13,777 bases of DNA, taken from the NCBI GenBank assembly GCA_000436735.1, contig FR887106.1, forward strand, positions 4,968 to 18,744. Reading direction: 5' to 3'. The notes under the pieces were generated by a model that saw nothing but the letters and a program-made list of their open reading frames with translations, searched no databases and was not told where the DNA came from. Source of the stretch: Firmicutes bacterium CAG:170. Lineage in GTDB: Bacteria > Bacillota > Clostridia > Oscillospirales > Oscillospiraceae. Of this stretch, positions 6,552 to 13,659 are shown one piece after another (within the stretch, counting starts at the first letter, position 1; every line of letters begins with the position of its first letter). Made by a program: the position numbers and the translations under genes.

Positions 6552-7460
6552 ATGTACAGAAGAATTCTGGCGCTGGCGCTGCTTCTGGCGCTGGCGCTTA
6601 CCGGCTGCGCACAGGACCCCACCTCTGTGGACGAGGCCTGCGTCGCGGCGACGACCTATCCCGTCTGGCAGTTTACCTGCGCTGTGACGGAGGGGACCGG
6701 CCTGCGCGTCGAGCGCGTGATCTCGGAGCCGGTCTCCTGCGTTCATGATTACGCACTTTCCGTTGAGCAGATGAAAATTCTGAGCCGGAGCAGGGCAGTG
6801 GTCATTTCCGGCCTCGGGCTGGAGGACTTCATGGCGGACGTGCTGCCGGACGGCGAACGCTGCATCGACGCCTCCGCCGGGATCGAAACGCTGAGCGCCG
6901 AGGCGCATGACCATGACCACGACCACGACCACGACGGTCACGGTCATGACCACGAACACGGAGAGGCCGACCCGCATCTCTGGCTCGATCCGGCCCGTGC
7001 GGGACAGATGGTGAGAAATATCGCCGCCGGACTGAGCGGGCTGTATCCGGCATATGCGGAGACATTTTCCCGGAACGCGGAGGCGTACTGCGCAGAGCTG
7101 GACAAGCTGCTGGAGGACGGACGCGCGGCGCTTTCCGGCCTTTCCTGCCGGGAGCTTGTGACGTTTCACGACGGCTTCGGTTATTTTGCCGACGCCTTCG
7201 GACTGGACATCGCGGCGGCCATGGAGGTTGAGGCGGGCAGCGAACCGCCCGCCAGAGAGCTGGAGGAGATCGTCGGGCTTCTGCGTGCGCGCGATATCCC
7301 CGCCGTGTTCTGCGAGGCCAGCGGCGATGATGCCGTGGCCCGCCTTGTCGCAAACGAGACCGGCGCGGGCGTTTTTGTGCTGGATCTCGGCATGGGTGCG
7401 CGGGACTATTTTGAGACCGTGCGGCACGATCTGGAAACCGTAAAGGAGGCGCTTTCATGA
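6552..7460 (+). CDS. znuA: Zinc ABC transporter substrate-binding lipoprotein
   Basis: 302 residues. The ATG at 6552 follows AAAGGAG (about 6538-6544). A lipoprotein signal peptide ends in LTGC, with Cys19 as the lipidated residue, so the mature protein is anchored outside the membrane. Candidate metal ligands of the cluster A-I family are His65 (VHDYALS), His142 (DPHLWLDP), His206 (TFHDGFGY) and Glu255 (FCEASGDD). Residues 119-136 are a His/Asp-rich loop just before DPHLWLDP, a mark of zinc-specific members. The protein captures Zn2+ and passes it to the permease. The stop codon overlaps the next start (ATGA at 7457-7460), so the three genes form a coupled operon. Mn2+ specificity is less likely given the His-rich loop. 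Confidence 0.92.
   Translation: MYRRILALALLLALALTGCAQDPTSVDEACVAATTYPVWQFTCAVTEGTGLRVERVISEPVSCVHDYALSVEQMKILSRSRAVVISGLGLEDFMADVLPDGERCIDASAGIETLSAEAHDHDHDHDHDGHGHDHEHGEADPHLWLDPARAGQMVRNIAAGLSGLYPAYAETFSRNAEAYCAELDKLLEDGRAALSGLSCRELVTFHDGFGYFADAFGLDIAAAMEVEAGSEPPARELEEIVGLLRARDIPAVFCEASGDDAVARLVANETGAGVFVLDLGMGARDYFETVRHDLETVKEALS
6906..6959 (+). repeat. CAY-GAC repeat encoding the His/Asp-rich loop of ZnuA
   Basis: The codons alternate mainly CAT or CAC with GAC across 18 codons, giving an imperfect 6-nt tandem repeat. Such tracts can change length by slippage without shifting frame. Confidence 0.7.
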
Positions 7461-8218
7461 CGCCATTTATCCACAGACGCGGCGGCGACTGCAACCACAC
7501 CTGCTGCCTGAAAATTCAGAACCTTTCCGTGCGCTACGGCGCGGAGGAGGCCCTCTCCGGCGTAAACCTGCATATGCACTGCGGGCAGATCGTCGCCCTG
7601 ATCGGCCCGAACGGCGCGGGAAAATCCACGCTCATTCACGCCATCCTCGGCCAGCAGGCATACACCGGCTCCATCACGTTCCACGGCCCCGACGGCCGGG
7701 AACAGAAGCTGCGCATCGGCTATGTGCCGCAAAGCCCGAATTTCGCCAAGGGCGACCCCATCAGCGTGCTCGACCTGTTCTGCTGCTGCATCGGAAAGCG
7801 TCCGGCGTTTCTGCGTCCGCGCGCGGCCATGCGGGAGAAGGTCTTGCAGTGCCTCTCCAACGTGGATGCGGAGAGCCTGATCGACCGGCGCGTCGGCGCG
7901 CTCTCGGGCGGCGAGCTGCAAAGAGTCCTGTTGGCGCTGGCGCTTGAGCCGATGCCGAATATGCTGATCCTCGACGAGCCGCTTTCCGGAGTGGATGTGG
8001 AGGGTATGGCGCTGCTGATGGACATGCTCGACGGCATCCGGAAGAAATTTGACCTGTCCATTCTCATGACCACGCATGATTTTTCCATGCTCGAAAAATA
8101 TGCCGACCGCGTTGTGCTCCTGCGGGAGCGCGTCCTGTGCGAGGGTACGCCGGAGCAGGTCCTCAGCTCCGACGCCTTCGCGGAGGTTTTCCACATGAGA
8201 GGGGGAAAAGCCCAATGA
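7457..8218 (+). CDS. znuC: Zinc ABC transporter ATP-binding protein
   Basis: 253 residues; the start overlaps the znuA stop by 4 nt, and GTAAAGGAGG lies within the end of znuA. All ABC ATPase motifs are present in order: Walker A GPNGAGKST (50-58), Q-loop Gln92 in YVPQ, signature LSGGE (149-153), Walker B NMLILDEP (168-175) and switch His207 in TTHD. It hydrolyses ATP on the cytoplasmic face to drive zinc uptake through ZnuB. The N-terminus carries an unusual short Cys/His run, CNHTCC (12-17), and FCCC follows near 108; these might bind metal, but that is inference. An alternative reading is manganese or iron import, but the His-rich partner favours zinc. Confidence 0.93.
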   Translation: MTPFIHRRGGDCNHTCCLKIQNLSVRYGAEEALSGVNLHMHCGQIVALIGPNGAGKSTLIHAILGQQAYTGSITFHGPDGREQKLRIGYVPQSPNFAKGDPISVLDLFCCCIGKRPAFLRPRAAMREKVLQCLSNVDAESLIDRRVGALSGGELQRVLLALALEPMPNMLILDEPLSGVDVEGMALLMDMLDGIRKKFDLSILMTTHDFSMLEKYADRVVLLRERVLCEGTPEQVLSSDAFAEVFHMRGGKAQ

Positions 8219-9054
8219 GCCTCTGGTATGCGCTCTGCGACGCGCTCCATCTCGAGCTGCTGTCGATGAACTTCATGAAAAACGCCCTTCTGGCCGTGCT
8301 CATTATGGCGCCGCTGTTCGGGCTTTTGTCCACAATGATCGTCACGGGCAAGATGAGCTTCTTCTCCGACGCGCTGGGACACTCCGGCTTTACCGGGATC
8401 GCCATCGGCGTTCTCTGCGGGTCGGCGCTGCCGATCGCGTGGGCGGTCGGGCTGGCTGTTGTGTTCGCGCTGCTGTTTTCCTATGTCCGCGCGCGCACGA
8501 ACCAGTCGGCGGACACCGTGATCGGCGTCTTTTCCTCGACCGCCGTTGCGCTGGGCATCTTCATTGCAACCATGGGCGGCGGAAGCTTCACAAAATTCAA
8601 CAAGTACCTGATCGGCGACATCCTTTCCGTTACGCCGCTGGAGATCGGACTGCTGGCGCTGGTGCTGCTGGGCGTTGTGCTCCTGTGGTGCCTGTCCTCC
8701 AACCGGCTGATGCTCGCGGCGGTGCATCCGGCGCTGGCAAGCTCACGCGGCATTTCCGTCCGGCGCAATGAAATGCTGTTTACGGTCTGCATCGCCGTGG
8801 TCGTGACGCTGGCCATGAGCTGGGTCGGTCTGATGGTCATCAACTCACTGCTCGTCCTGCCCGCCGCGTCGGCGCGGAACGTCGCACGGAACCTGCGGCA
8901 GTATCATCTGCTGTCCGTGCTCGGCGCGCTCGGATGCAGCCTTGCCGGGCTTGTCACGGCCTATTACGCCGGATGCTCGGCGGGCGCGGCCATCGCGCTG
9001 TATCTCGCGCTGTATTTTACCGTCACGTTCTGTATGCGCAAATCGCGCGCGTGA
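8215..9054 (+). CDS. znuB: Zinc ABC transporter permease
   Basis: 279 residues; the ATG at 8215 overlaps the znuC stop (ATGA), with GAGAGGGGG upstream as ribosome binding site. The protein has about eight hydrophobic segments. Family stretches of the ABC-3 metal permeases are visible: MIVTGKMSFFSDALGHSGFT in the first part, TRTNQSADT-like RARTNQSADTVIG in the middle, and MSWVGLMVINSLLVLPAASA toward the end. It forms the membrane channel of the importer, as a dimer with two ZnuC subunits. No terminator follows, so the downstream gene, 27 nt away, may be part of the same transcript. Confidence 0.93.
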   Translation: MSLWYALCDALHLELLSMNFMKNALLAVLIMAPLFGLLSTMIVTGKMSFFSDALGHSGFTGIAIGVLCGSALPIAWAVGLAVVFALLFSYVRARTNQSADTVIGVFSSTAVALGIFIATMGGGSFTKFNKYLIGDILSVTPLEIGLLALVLLGVVLLWCLSSNRLMLAAVHPALASSRGISVRRNEMLFTVCIAVVVTLAMSWVGLMVINSLLVLPAASARNVARNLRQYHLLSVLGALGCSLAGLVTAYYAGCSAGAAIALYLALYFTVTFCMRKSRA

Positions 9055-9068
9055 CGGCCCGAAACGAA

Positions 9069-9079
9069 GGGAGGCTCCC
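9069..9079 (+). promoter_or_regulatory. Self-paired ribosome binding site of the xpaC-like gene
   Basis: The Shine-Dalgarno AAGGGAGG (9067-9074) is followed at once by CTCCC, so GGGA (9069-9072) can pair with TCCC (9076-9079). The small hairpin may lower translation of this gene relative to znuB. Confidence 0.3.
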
Positions 9080-9081
9080 GT

Positions 9082-9762
9082 ATGCACGATAAGAAAAGCG
9101 GCGGTCTGCTGGCCGGAGGCTGCCTGATCCTGGGCGCGGTGCTGGCGCTGCTGCTGTCCAAGCTCTCGCTGGGCGGCGTTGCGCGGCTGATTTTGCGCGC
9201 AGCGCTGATCGCGGCCATCGCCGTCGCGCTGCTGGTGATCGTGGTGCTGGTCTTTGCGCTTCGCTCGTCGAAGGAGGAGCGGCAGGAGACGCAGAAAACG
9301 GAGCTGTCGAAGGACAATGAGGCGCTGCTTGCGAAGGGACGCTCAAATCTGGCGCAGCTGCGCGCCATGTCCGCCCGTATCCGCAGTGCTGCGATTCGCG
9401 GCAAGGCGAACGGCATCTGCGCCTCGGCTGACCAGATTCTGCGCGCTCTGCGCGACGATCCGGGCGACATTCCCCGCGTCCGGACCTTTTTCAACTACTA
9501 TCTGCCGACGCTCGGCACGCTCCTCACGAAATACGAGTATCTGGAGCGCAGCCGCGCACCGCTGGAGGAAATGAACGTCAAATTTTCAGACTGCCTTGAC
9601 CAGATCCAGTCCGCCATGGACCGGCAGTACGCCAATCTCTTCGAGGACGATCTTCTGGATATGACGGCGGAGATGCAGACCATGACCGCCGTCTGCCGGA
9701 GAGACGGCCTTTTGACGGACGGCTCTGTGGAGACGGACGGAGGGATCCGGCTGACACTCTAG
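9082..9762 (+). CDS. XpaC family (5-bromo-4-chloroindolyl phosphate hydrolysis) membrane protein
   Basis: 226 residues. Two hydrophobic segments (about 8-30 and 34-60) are followed by a soluble, helix-rich domain. The stretch FNYYLPTLGTLLTKYEYLE (137-155) matches the conserved core of XpaC proteins, named for an activity on a chromogenic phosphate in Bacillus; their molecular role is not settled, and they are often found beside TelA-like toxic-anion resistance genes. Here the neighbours are different: zinc permease upstream and the ParB-like/BMP fusion downstream, 57 nt away. Residues 64-100 could form a coiled coil. The family assignment rests on the core motif and the two-helix N-terminus. 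Confidence 0.75.
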   Translation: MHDKKSGGLLAGGCLILGAVLALLLSKLSLGGVARLILRAALIAAIAVALLVIVVLVFALRSSKEERQETQKTELSKDNEALLAKGRSNLAQLRAMSARIRSAAIRGKANGICASADQILRALRDDPGDIPRVRTFFNYYLPTLGTLLTKYEYLERSRAPLEEMNVKFSDCLDQIQSAMDRQYANLFEDDLLDMTAEMQTMTAVCRRDGLLTDGSVETDGGIRLTL

Positions 9763-9778
9763 GGTGTATCTGAAATGA

Positions 9779-9799
9779 CCGTCCGGCGCAGCCGGACGG
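9779..9799 (+). repeat. Perfect intercistronic hairpin
   Basis: CCGTCCGGC (9779-9787) and GCCGGACGG (9791-9799) form a 9-bp stem with a GCA loop. No U-run follows, so it is more likely an mRNA stability or processing element between the xpaC-like gene and the fusion gene than a terminator. Confidence 0.6.
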
Positions 9800-9819
9800 A
9801 TAGAAATGGAGGCATCATT

Positions 9820-11766
9820 ATGGACGCCAATTCTGCGGTTTCCGCATATTCGAAAGCGCTGAAAGCGGGACTCCGGGAGCACAAGCACTGCATGGCCTCC
9901 GGCGTTCCGTCCTATGTGCAGGTGCTCGACGAGGTTTTCCCCGACAGCAATTCCGCGCAGCAGCAGAGCGTCGGCCTGATGGAGATCCCCATCGACCTGA
10001 TCGTCGGAACCAAGACGGCCGGGCGGCAGTATGCGCTCTCGCCCAGCTTTCTGCCGCTGCTGGATTCCGACACGGAGTTCGGCTGCAAATGGATCAATCT
10101 CTGCAACGCCCATCTGAGGGAGGAGGGCATCCGCGAACCGATCCGCTGCTTTGAATATTATGGAAAATTCTATGTGCAGGAGGGCAACAAGCGCGTCAGC
10201 GTTCTGCGCTATTTTGAGGCGCCGACGGTCTCAGCCTATGTGACGCGGCTGATGCCCACGGATACGGATTCTCCGCGCTATGCGCTTTATCAGGAGTTTC
10301 TGGAGTTTTTCCGCATCGCGCGGCTGTATCAGGTGCAGTTTACCACTTCCGGCTCCTACCGGAAGCTGCAGGTAAAGCTCGAAGGCGCGCAGGAGCCGTG
10401 GACGGCGGCGTACCGCCAGTCCTTCCTTTCGAGCTTCCTCCGCTTTGAAGAGGCGCTGCGCGGGCAGGTGTTCCTGCGCGGGCTGAGTACGGCGGACGCT
10501 CTGCTGGTGTTCCTGCGCTACCATCCGTTCTCGTCGATTCGTGAGATGGACACGGACACGCTGAAAAATGCGGTCGGGCTGCTACAGTCGGATATCAATA
10601 CGCTGGCGCATCCAAATCCCGTCGCAGTCAGCGCGGAGCCGGCGGCCAGCGAGGTGCGCGACCCGTCGCGCTACGCCCTGTTTGGAACGCGCCCGAAGCA
10701 CCTGAAAATTGCGTTTGTGCATGAGCGCGACGCGGAGCGCAGCACATGGACGAAGGCCCATGAAACCGGCCGGGCGTATCTGGACGCCGTATTTACCAAG
10801 CAGGTCGAAACGCGTGCCTATTTCGACGCCGTTCCCGGCAAGGCAGGCGAGGAGATCATGGAGCAGGCCATCCGCGACGGCGCAAACGTGATCTTCACAA
10901 CCACGCCGCCGCTCGTCGGCGCGACGCTCCGCGTGGCCGCGCGGCATCCGGGCGTGCGGATGCTCAACTGCTCGGTCGATATGCCGTATCCCGATATCCG
11001 CACCTACTATGGCCGCGTCTACGAGGGAAAATTCATCACCGGCGCTATTGCGGGCGCGATGGCCCGTGACGGCAAGATCGGCTATGTCGGAAGCTATCCG
11101 ATCTACGGTGTCCCGGCCAGCATCAACGCCTTTGCGCTGGGCGCGAAGATGGTCAATCCGAACGTGCAGATCGAGTTGGCTTGGAGCTGCCTGCCCGGGG
11201 ACTTCCTCGGAGATTTCCGCAGACGCGGCGTCAAGATCGTCTCCAACCGCGATATCCCAACGCCGGAGCGGAAATACACCGAATACGGCATTTTCCTGAT
11301 GGACGACAGAGGCAGCTTCTGGCCGCTTGCATCGCCGGTCTGGAACTGGGGCAGACTCTATGAGCGCATCGTCCGCAGCATTCTGGACGACAGCTGGTAC
11401 CGCGAGGCCGACGGCGCACGCGCCGTCAACTACTGGTGGGGCATGTCGAGCGGCGTGATCGACGTCATGCTCGACGAATGCCTGCCGGAGGGCGTCAAGG
11501 TGCTGGCACAGGCGCTCCGGCGAGAACTGCAGTCCGGGCAGCTCTCACCCTTTGACCGCAGCTTCAGCACGCAGGACGGCCGCCTGATCAATGCCGGCGG
11601 CGGAAAGCTGAGCATCGACGAGATCTTGCACATGGATTATCTTTGCAGCTGCGTCAGCGGCCATATCCCAAGCTTTGATGAAATTCTGCCCATGGCGCGC
11701 AGCATGGTACGCCTTCAGGGCGTTTACCGCGATCAAATCCCACCCGAGCAGGAGGCCCCTCTGTGA
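9820..11766 (+). CDS. ParB-like domain fused to a BMP-type (nucleoside-binding) receptor domain, cytoplasmic
   Basis: 648 residues. The ATG at 9820 is chosen because GGAGG lies 8 nt upstream; the longer start at 9775 falls in the intercistronic hairpin. Residues about 54-143 look like a ParB/sulfiredoxin-like fold: IPIDLIVGT, then FYVQEGNKRVSVLRYF (117-132) at the place of the ParB GERRxRA-type motif. Residues about 294-570 resemble Med/BMP substrate-binding proteins: LKIAFVHE, ANVIFTTTP, FITGAIAGAMARDGKIGYVG and the INAFALGAK stretch. BMP proteins normally bind purine nucleosides outside the cell, but here there is no signal peptide or lipobox and no permease nearby, so a cytoplasmic ligand sensor is likely. 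The stop overlaps the GTG of the phosphoesterase gene (GTGA), implying coupled translation. Function and ligand are unknown. Confidence 0.85.
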   Translation: MDANSAVSAYSKALKAGLREHKHCMASGVPSYVQVLDEVFPDSNSAQQQSVGLMEIPIDLIVGTKTAGRQYALSPSFLPLLDSDTEFGCKWINLCNAHLREEGIREPIRCFEYYGKFYVQEGNKRVSVLRYFEAPTVSAYVTRLMPTDTDSPRYALYQEFLEFFRIARLYQVQFTTSGSYRKLQVKLEGAQEPWTAAYRQSFLSSFLRFEEALRGQVFLRGLSTADALLVFLRYHPFSSIREMDTDTLKNAVGLLQSDINTLAHPNPVAVSAEPAASEVRDPSRYALFGTRPKHLKIAFVHERDAERSTWTKAHETGRAYLDAVFTKQVETRAYFDAVPGKAGEEIMEQAIRDGANVIFTTTPPLVGATLRVAARHPGVRMLNCSVDMPYPDIRTYYGRVYEGKFITGAIAGAMARDGKIGYVGSYPIYGVPASINAFALGAKMVNPNVQIELAWSCLPGDFLGDFRRRGVKIVSNRDIPTPERKYTEYGIFLMDDRGSFWPLASPVWNWGRLYERIVRSILDDSWYREADGARAVNYWWGMSSGVIDVMLDECLPEGVKVLAQALRRELQSGQLSPFDRSFSTQDGRLINAGGGKLSIDEILHMDYLCSCVSGHIPSFDEILPMARSMVRLQGVYRDQIPPEQEAPL

Positions 11767-12383
11767 AAATACTGTGTCTTGCCGACGAAGAAAACAAAGC
11801 GTATTGGGACTATTTCCGCAAGGAAAAGCTGGACGACATCGATCTGATCCTGTCCTGCGGCGATCTGAAGGCGGATTATCTCACCTTTCTTGTGACCATG
11901 GGCCACGCGCCCCTGCTCTATATCCACGGAAATCATGACGAGGGCTACCGCACCCGTCCGCCGGAGGGCTGCGACTGTATCGACGACAAGGTCGTGACCT
12001 TTCGCGGCCTGCGCATCGCCGGGCTTGGCGGATGCCTCCGCTACCGGCCCGGAGAATACCAATACTCCGAGGCGGATATGCAGCGCCGTATCCGGCGTAT
12101 GTCATGGAAGCTGCGCAAGGGTGTGGACATCGTTGTGGCCCACGCGCCGGTGCAGGGCTTCGGCGATCTGGAGGATCTGCCGCACCGGGGCTTTGCCTGC
12201 TTCCGGAAGCTGATCGAAAAATACATGCCGAAATATCTTCTGCATGGGCATGTCCATGCCAGCTACGGCCATGGAATGCGCAAGGAGTACAATTACTGCG
12301 GCACGCATATCATCAATGTCGGCGAGACCTATATTCTGGAGATCCCGGACGATGCCCTGCAGGGGCAGACGAGCAGAAAATAG
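11763..12383 (+). CDS. Calcineurin-like metallophosphoesterase
   Basis: 206 residues. The start is GTG at 11763, overlapping the previous stop, with AGGAGG about 7 nt upstream. Metallophosphoesterase motifs appear in order: Asp8 (LADEEN), GD (33-34), GNHD (56-59), His127 (VAHAP) and GHVH (162-165). The first motif is normally DxH; here it reads DxE (Asp8, Glu10). The remaining ligands are present, so a two-metal hydrolase is likely, acting on a phosphodiester or phosphomonoester. Size and motif layout resemble small class III cyclic nucleotide phosphodiesterase-like and YfcE-like enzymes. Tight coupling to a nucleoside-receptor-like protein suggests a nucleotide-related substrate, but that is inference. 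Confidence 0.85.
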   Translation: MKILCLADEENKAYWDYFRKEKLDDIDLILSCGDLKADYLTFLVTMGHAPLLYIHGNHDEGYRTRPPEGCDCIDDKVVTFRGLRIAGLGGCLRYRPGEYQYSEADMQRRIRRMSWKLRKGVDIVVAHAPVQGFGDLEDLPHRGFACFRKLIEKYMPKYLLHGHVHASYGHGMRKEYNYCGTHIINVGETYILEIPDDALQGQTSRK

Positions 12384-12545
12384 CCCGCAGGCGGGCTGGA
12401 GTTCTGCACCAACGGTGCGGGATGCCTCCGGCGAGCAATACGGCTCCCTGCCAAATGCCTCAAATCGGGCAGAAGCCCGTGCCCACTTTTCCGAATGGAA
12501 TATGAAAAAGGCATGCAGACGCATATAGAATGTGAAAGCTCAGAT
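12382..12545. other. Intergenic stretch with small GC-rich hairpins between convergent genes
   Basis: AGCCCGC-AG-GCGGGCT (12382-12397) overlaps the phosphoesterase stop codon. GCACC-AAC-GGTGC (12406-12418) and CGGGC-AGAA-GCCCG (12466-12479) follow. None has an adjacent U-run, though TTTT occurs 7 nt after the last. No gene is supported here. Confidence 0.5.
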
Positions 12546-13019
12546 TCACCGCTCGATACGGTAGTATTTGAATGCTCCATCTTCTCCGACAAAGCGGAAG
12601 CCTGCCTTTTCCAGCACGTGCTGACTTCGGGTGTTCTTCATCACGGTATCTGCGTTCACAGCAGCCATTCCCAACTCGTCAAAGGCGATTTTTACTGCCA
12701 AACGCTCTGCCTGCGTTCCATATCCTTTTCCCTTTACCGCGTCGTTTTGCATATGGATACTCAGTGTGCATTCTTTTTTATCATGGTCTATCTGCTTCAG
12801 CTGCAATTCTCCGACCACAGTATCTCCAAGCATGATTGCAAACAACCTGCGCGAAACATCCTGCCCCGTTGCATCAAAATATCGGTTTACCGCTACTTCG
12901 TCATAAACATAGGGGCGGAATAAGCGCATGTCCATATAGATGGATGCGTCATTCGTCCAGTGCCTGTATAGTTCGTGACATAGCTCTCTTGTCATTGCTT
13001 TTAACTGAATCGTCTGCAT
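12546..13019 (-). CDS. GNAT family N-acetyltransferase (RimJ/RimL-like)
   Basis: 157 residues on the minus strand. The ATG at 13017-13019 has GAGAGGT 6 nt upstream; the same frame stays open farther upstream but that part has no RBS and reads as low-quality Arg/His-rich sequence. The acetyl-CoA pyrophosphate-binding motif is KGKGYGTQA (96-104), followed by a helix and then NADTVMKNTRSQHVLEKAGF (122-141), the pattern of RimJ/RimL-like members. Such enzymes acetylate an amine on a protein, peptide or small molecule such as an antibiotic; the target cannot be told here. The gene has a lower GC content than its neighbours, which suggests recent acquisition. Confidence 0.9.
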   Translation of the reverse strand: MQTIQLKAMTRELCHELYRHWTNDASIYMDMRLFRPYVYDEVAVNRYFDATGQDVSRRLFAIMLGDTVVGELQLKQIDHDKKECTLSIHMQNDAVKGKGYGTQAERLAVKIAFDELGMAAVNADTVMKNTRSQHVLEKAGFRFVGEDGAFKYYRIER

Positions 13020-13062
13020 TTTTGACCTCTCAAATTTCAATTTGTCAAACTGTATTTCATAA

Positions 13063-13091
13063 AGTATACCATGTAAAAAATCGAACCTCAA
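13063..13091 (-). promoter_or_regulatory. Promoter of the GNAT gene
   Basis: On the minus strand TTGAGG (13086-13091) and TATACT (13063-13068) are spaced by 17 nt, with TGG just before the -10 (extended -10). It lies 44 nt upstream of the start codon. Confidence 0.6.
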
Positions 13092-13319
13092 TGCCAAAAC
13101 CGGAACAAAAAGAAAGAAAATCCGCCTCTGCGTGTGGGTCTCGATTACGGCTGTGATCTTGTGTGCGGCGCTGTGAAGCAGATGACGGACGAGACGCCGA
13201 CGCGCGACGGAACAAGCTCCGGCAAAAGGAAGCTGCCCTCGGCCATGCCGAGGACGACCATGAGGATTGAAATATGGAATAAAGCATGCAGGGATTCTAT
13301 GGCAAGTATGAGCGACAGT

Positions 13320-13336
13320 CTGTTCACGGTGAACAG
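13320..13336. repeat. 17-bp palindrome
   Basis: CTGTTCAC and GTGAACAG are exact inverted copies around a single G. The symmetry and size resemble a dimeric repressor operator, but no promoter is evident next to it. Confidence 0.5.
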
Positions 13337-13453
13337 CATGGATTTGCGAACTTCCTGACACACCATATCCGTCGTTGAATCTTCAAAACACAGTAGCTAT
13401 TTCCCGTTTTCGTGGCATCTGGAAAGATGACGGTTTTTTGTCAAAATCAGAAT

Positions 13454-13469
13454 GGAATCAGCTGATTCC
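13454..13469. repeat. 16-bp perfect palindrome
   Basis: GGAATCAGCTGATTCC is fully self-complementary with no loop. It lies 10 bp from the tRNA terminator; function unknown. Confidence 0.55.
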
Positions 13470-13479
13470 GGTTTTATAG

Positions 13480-13517
13480 AAAAATCCTGTGAAATCATAC
13501 GATTTCACAGGATTTTT
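13480..13517 (-). terminator. Terminator of the tRNA-Arg gene
   Basis: A 17-bp perfect stem (13480-13496 with 13501-13517) with a 4-nt loop ends in a T-run on the minus strand. It begins at the last base of the tRNA CCA, so termination is immediately downstream. It is nearly symmetric and could act in both directions. Confidence 0.88.
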
Positions 13518-13593
13518 GGTACGCTCGACACGATTCGAACGTGCGACCTACAGAGTCGGAGTCTGTCACTCTATCCAACTGAGCTACGAGCGC
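13517..13593 (-). tRNA. tRNA-Arg (anticodon CCG)
   Basis: 77 nt on the minus strand. It folds as a cloverleaf: acceptor GCGCTCG with CGAGCGT (a G-T pair at 1-72), D arm GCTC...GAGT, anticodon stem ACAGA/TCTGT with loop CTCCGAC giving anticodon CCG, variable loop AGGTC, and T arm with TTCGAAT. The discriminator is A and CCA is encoded. It reads the arginine codon CGG, in keeping with a GC-rich genome. Confidence 0.95.
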
Positions 13594-13640
13594 ATCTATG
13601 AGATAAACGGCGAAGTGCCGGTCATCGCTTTTTGAAATTG

Positions 13641-13659
13641 GTAGTCAAACAGTAGTCAA
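13641..13659. repeat. Direct repeat of GTAGTCAA, 11-bp period
   Basis: GTAGTCAA occurs at 13641-13648 and 13652-13659, about one helical turn apart, upstream of the tRNA gene. It may be a protein-binding site. The surrounding stretch 13594-13777 has no gene I can support; one plus frame is open from 13607 to the window end but resembles no family I know. Confidence 0.4.

Larger units (their letters stand above)
13092..13479. other. Gene-poor stretch with palindromes and a doubtful short ORF
   Basis: No recognisable gene. A minus-strand frame, 13145-13366, encodes up to 73 residues with a hydrophobic part (LSLILAIESLHALFHISILM) but lacks a convincing RBS; it could be the remnant of a membrane protein. 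Perfect inverted repeats occur at 13235-13251, 13320-13336 and 13454-13469. Confidence 0.4.

Noticed and set aside
6906..6959. CRISPR-like short repeats
   Set aside because: The 6-nt period encodes the His/Asp loop of ZnuA; there are no spacers.
6477..7427. Long minus-strand open frame opposite znuA
   Set aside because: It is the antisense shadow of a clear zinc-binding lipoprotein gene; its valine-rich run is just the complement of the His/Asp repeat.
7720..8727. 335-codon minus-strand frame opposite znuC and znuB
   Set aside because: The sequence is rich in Gln, Arg and His with no recognisable domain, while the plus strand carries all ABC motifs.
13020..13361. N-terminal extension of the GNAT protein
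   Set aside because: Arg/His-rich sequence without similarity, no RBS, and it covers the promoter at 13063-13091; the start at 13019 fits the family length.
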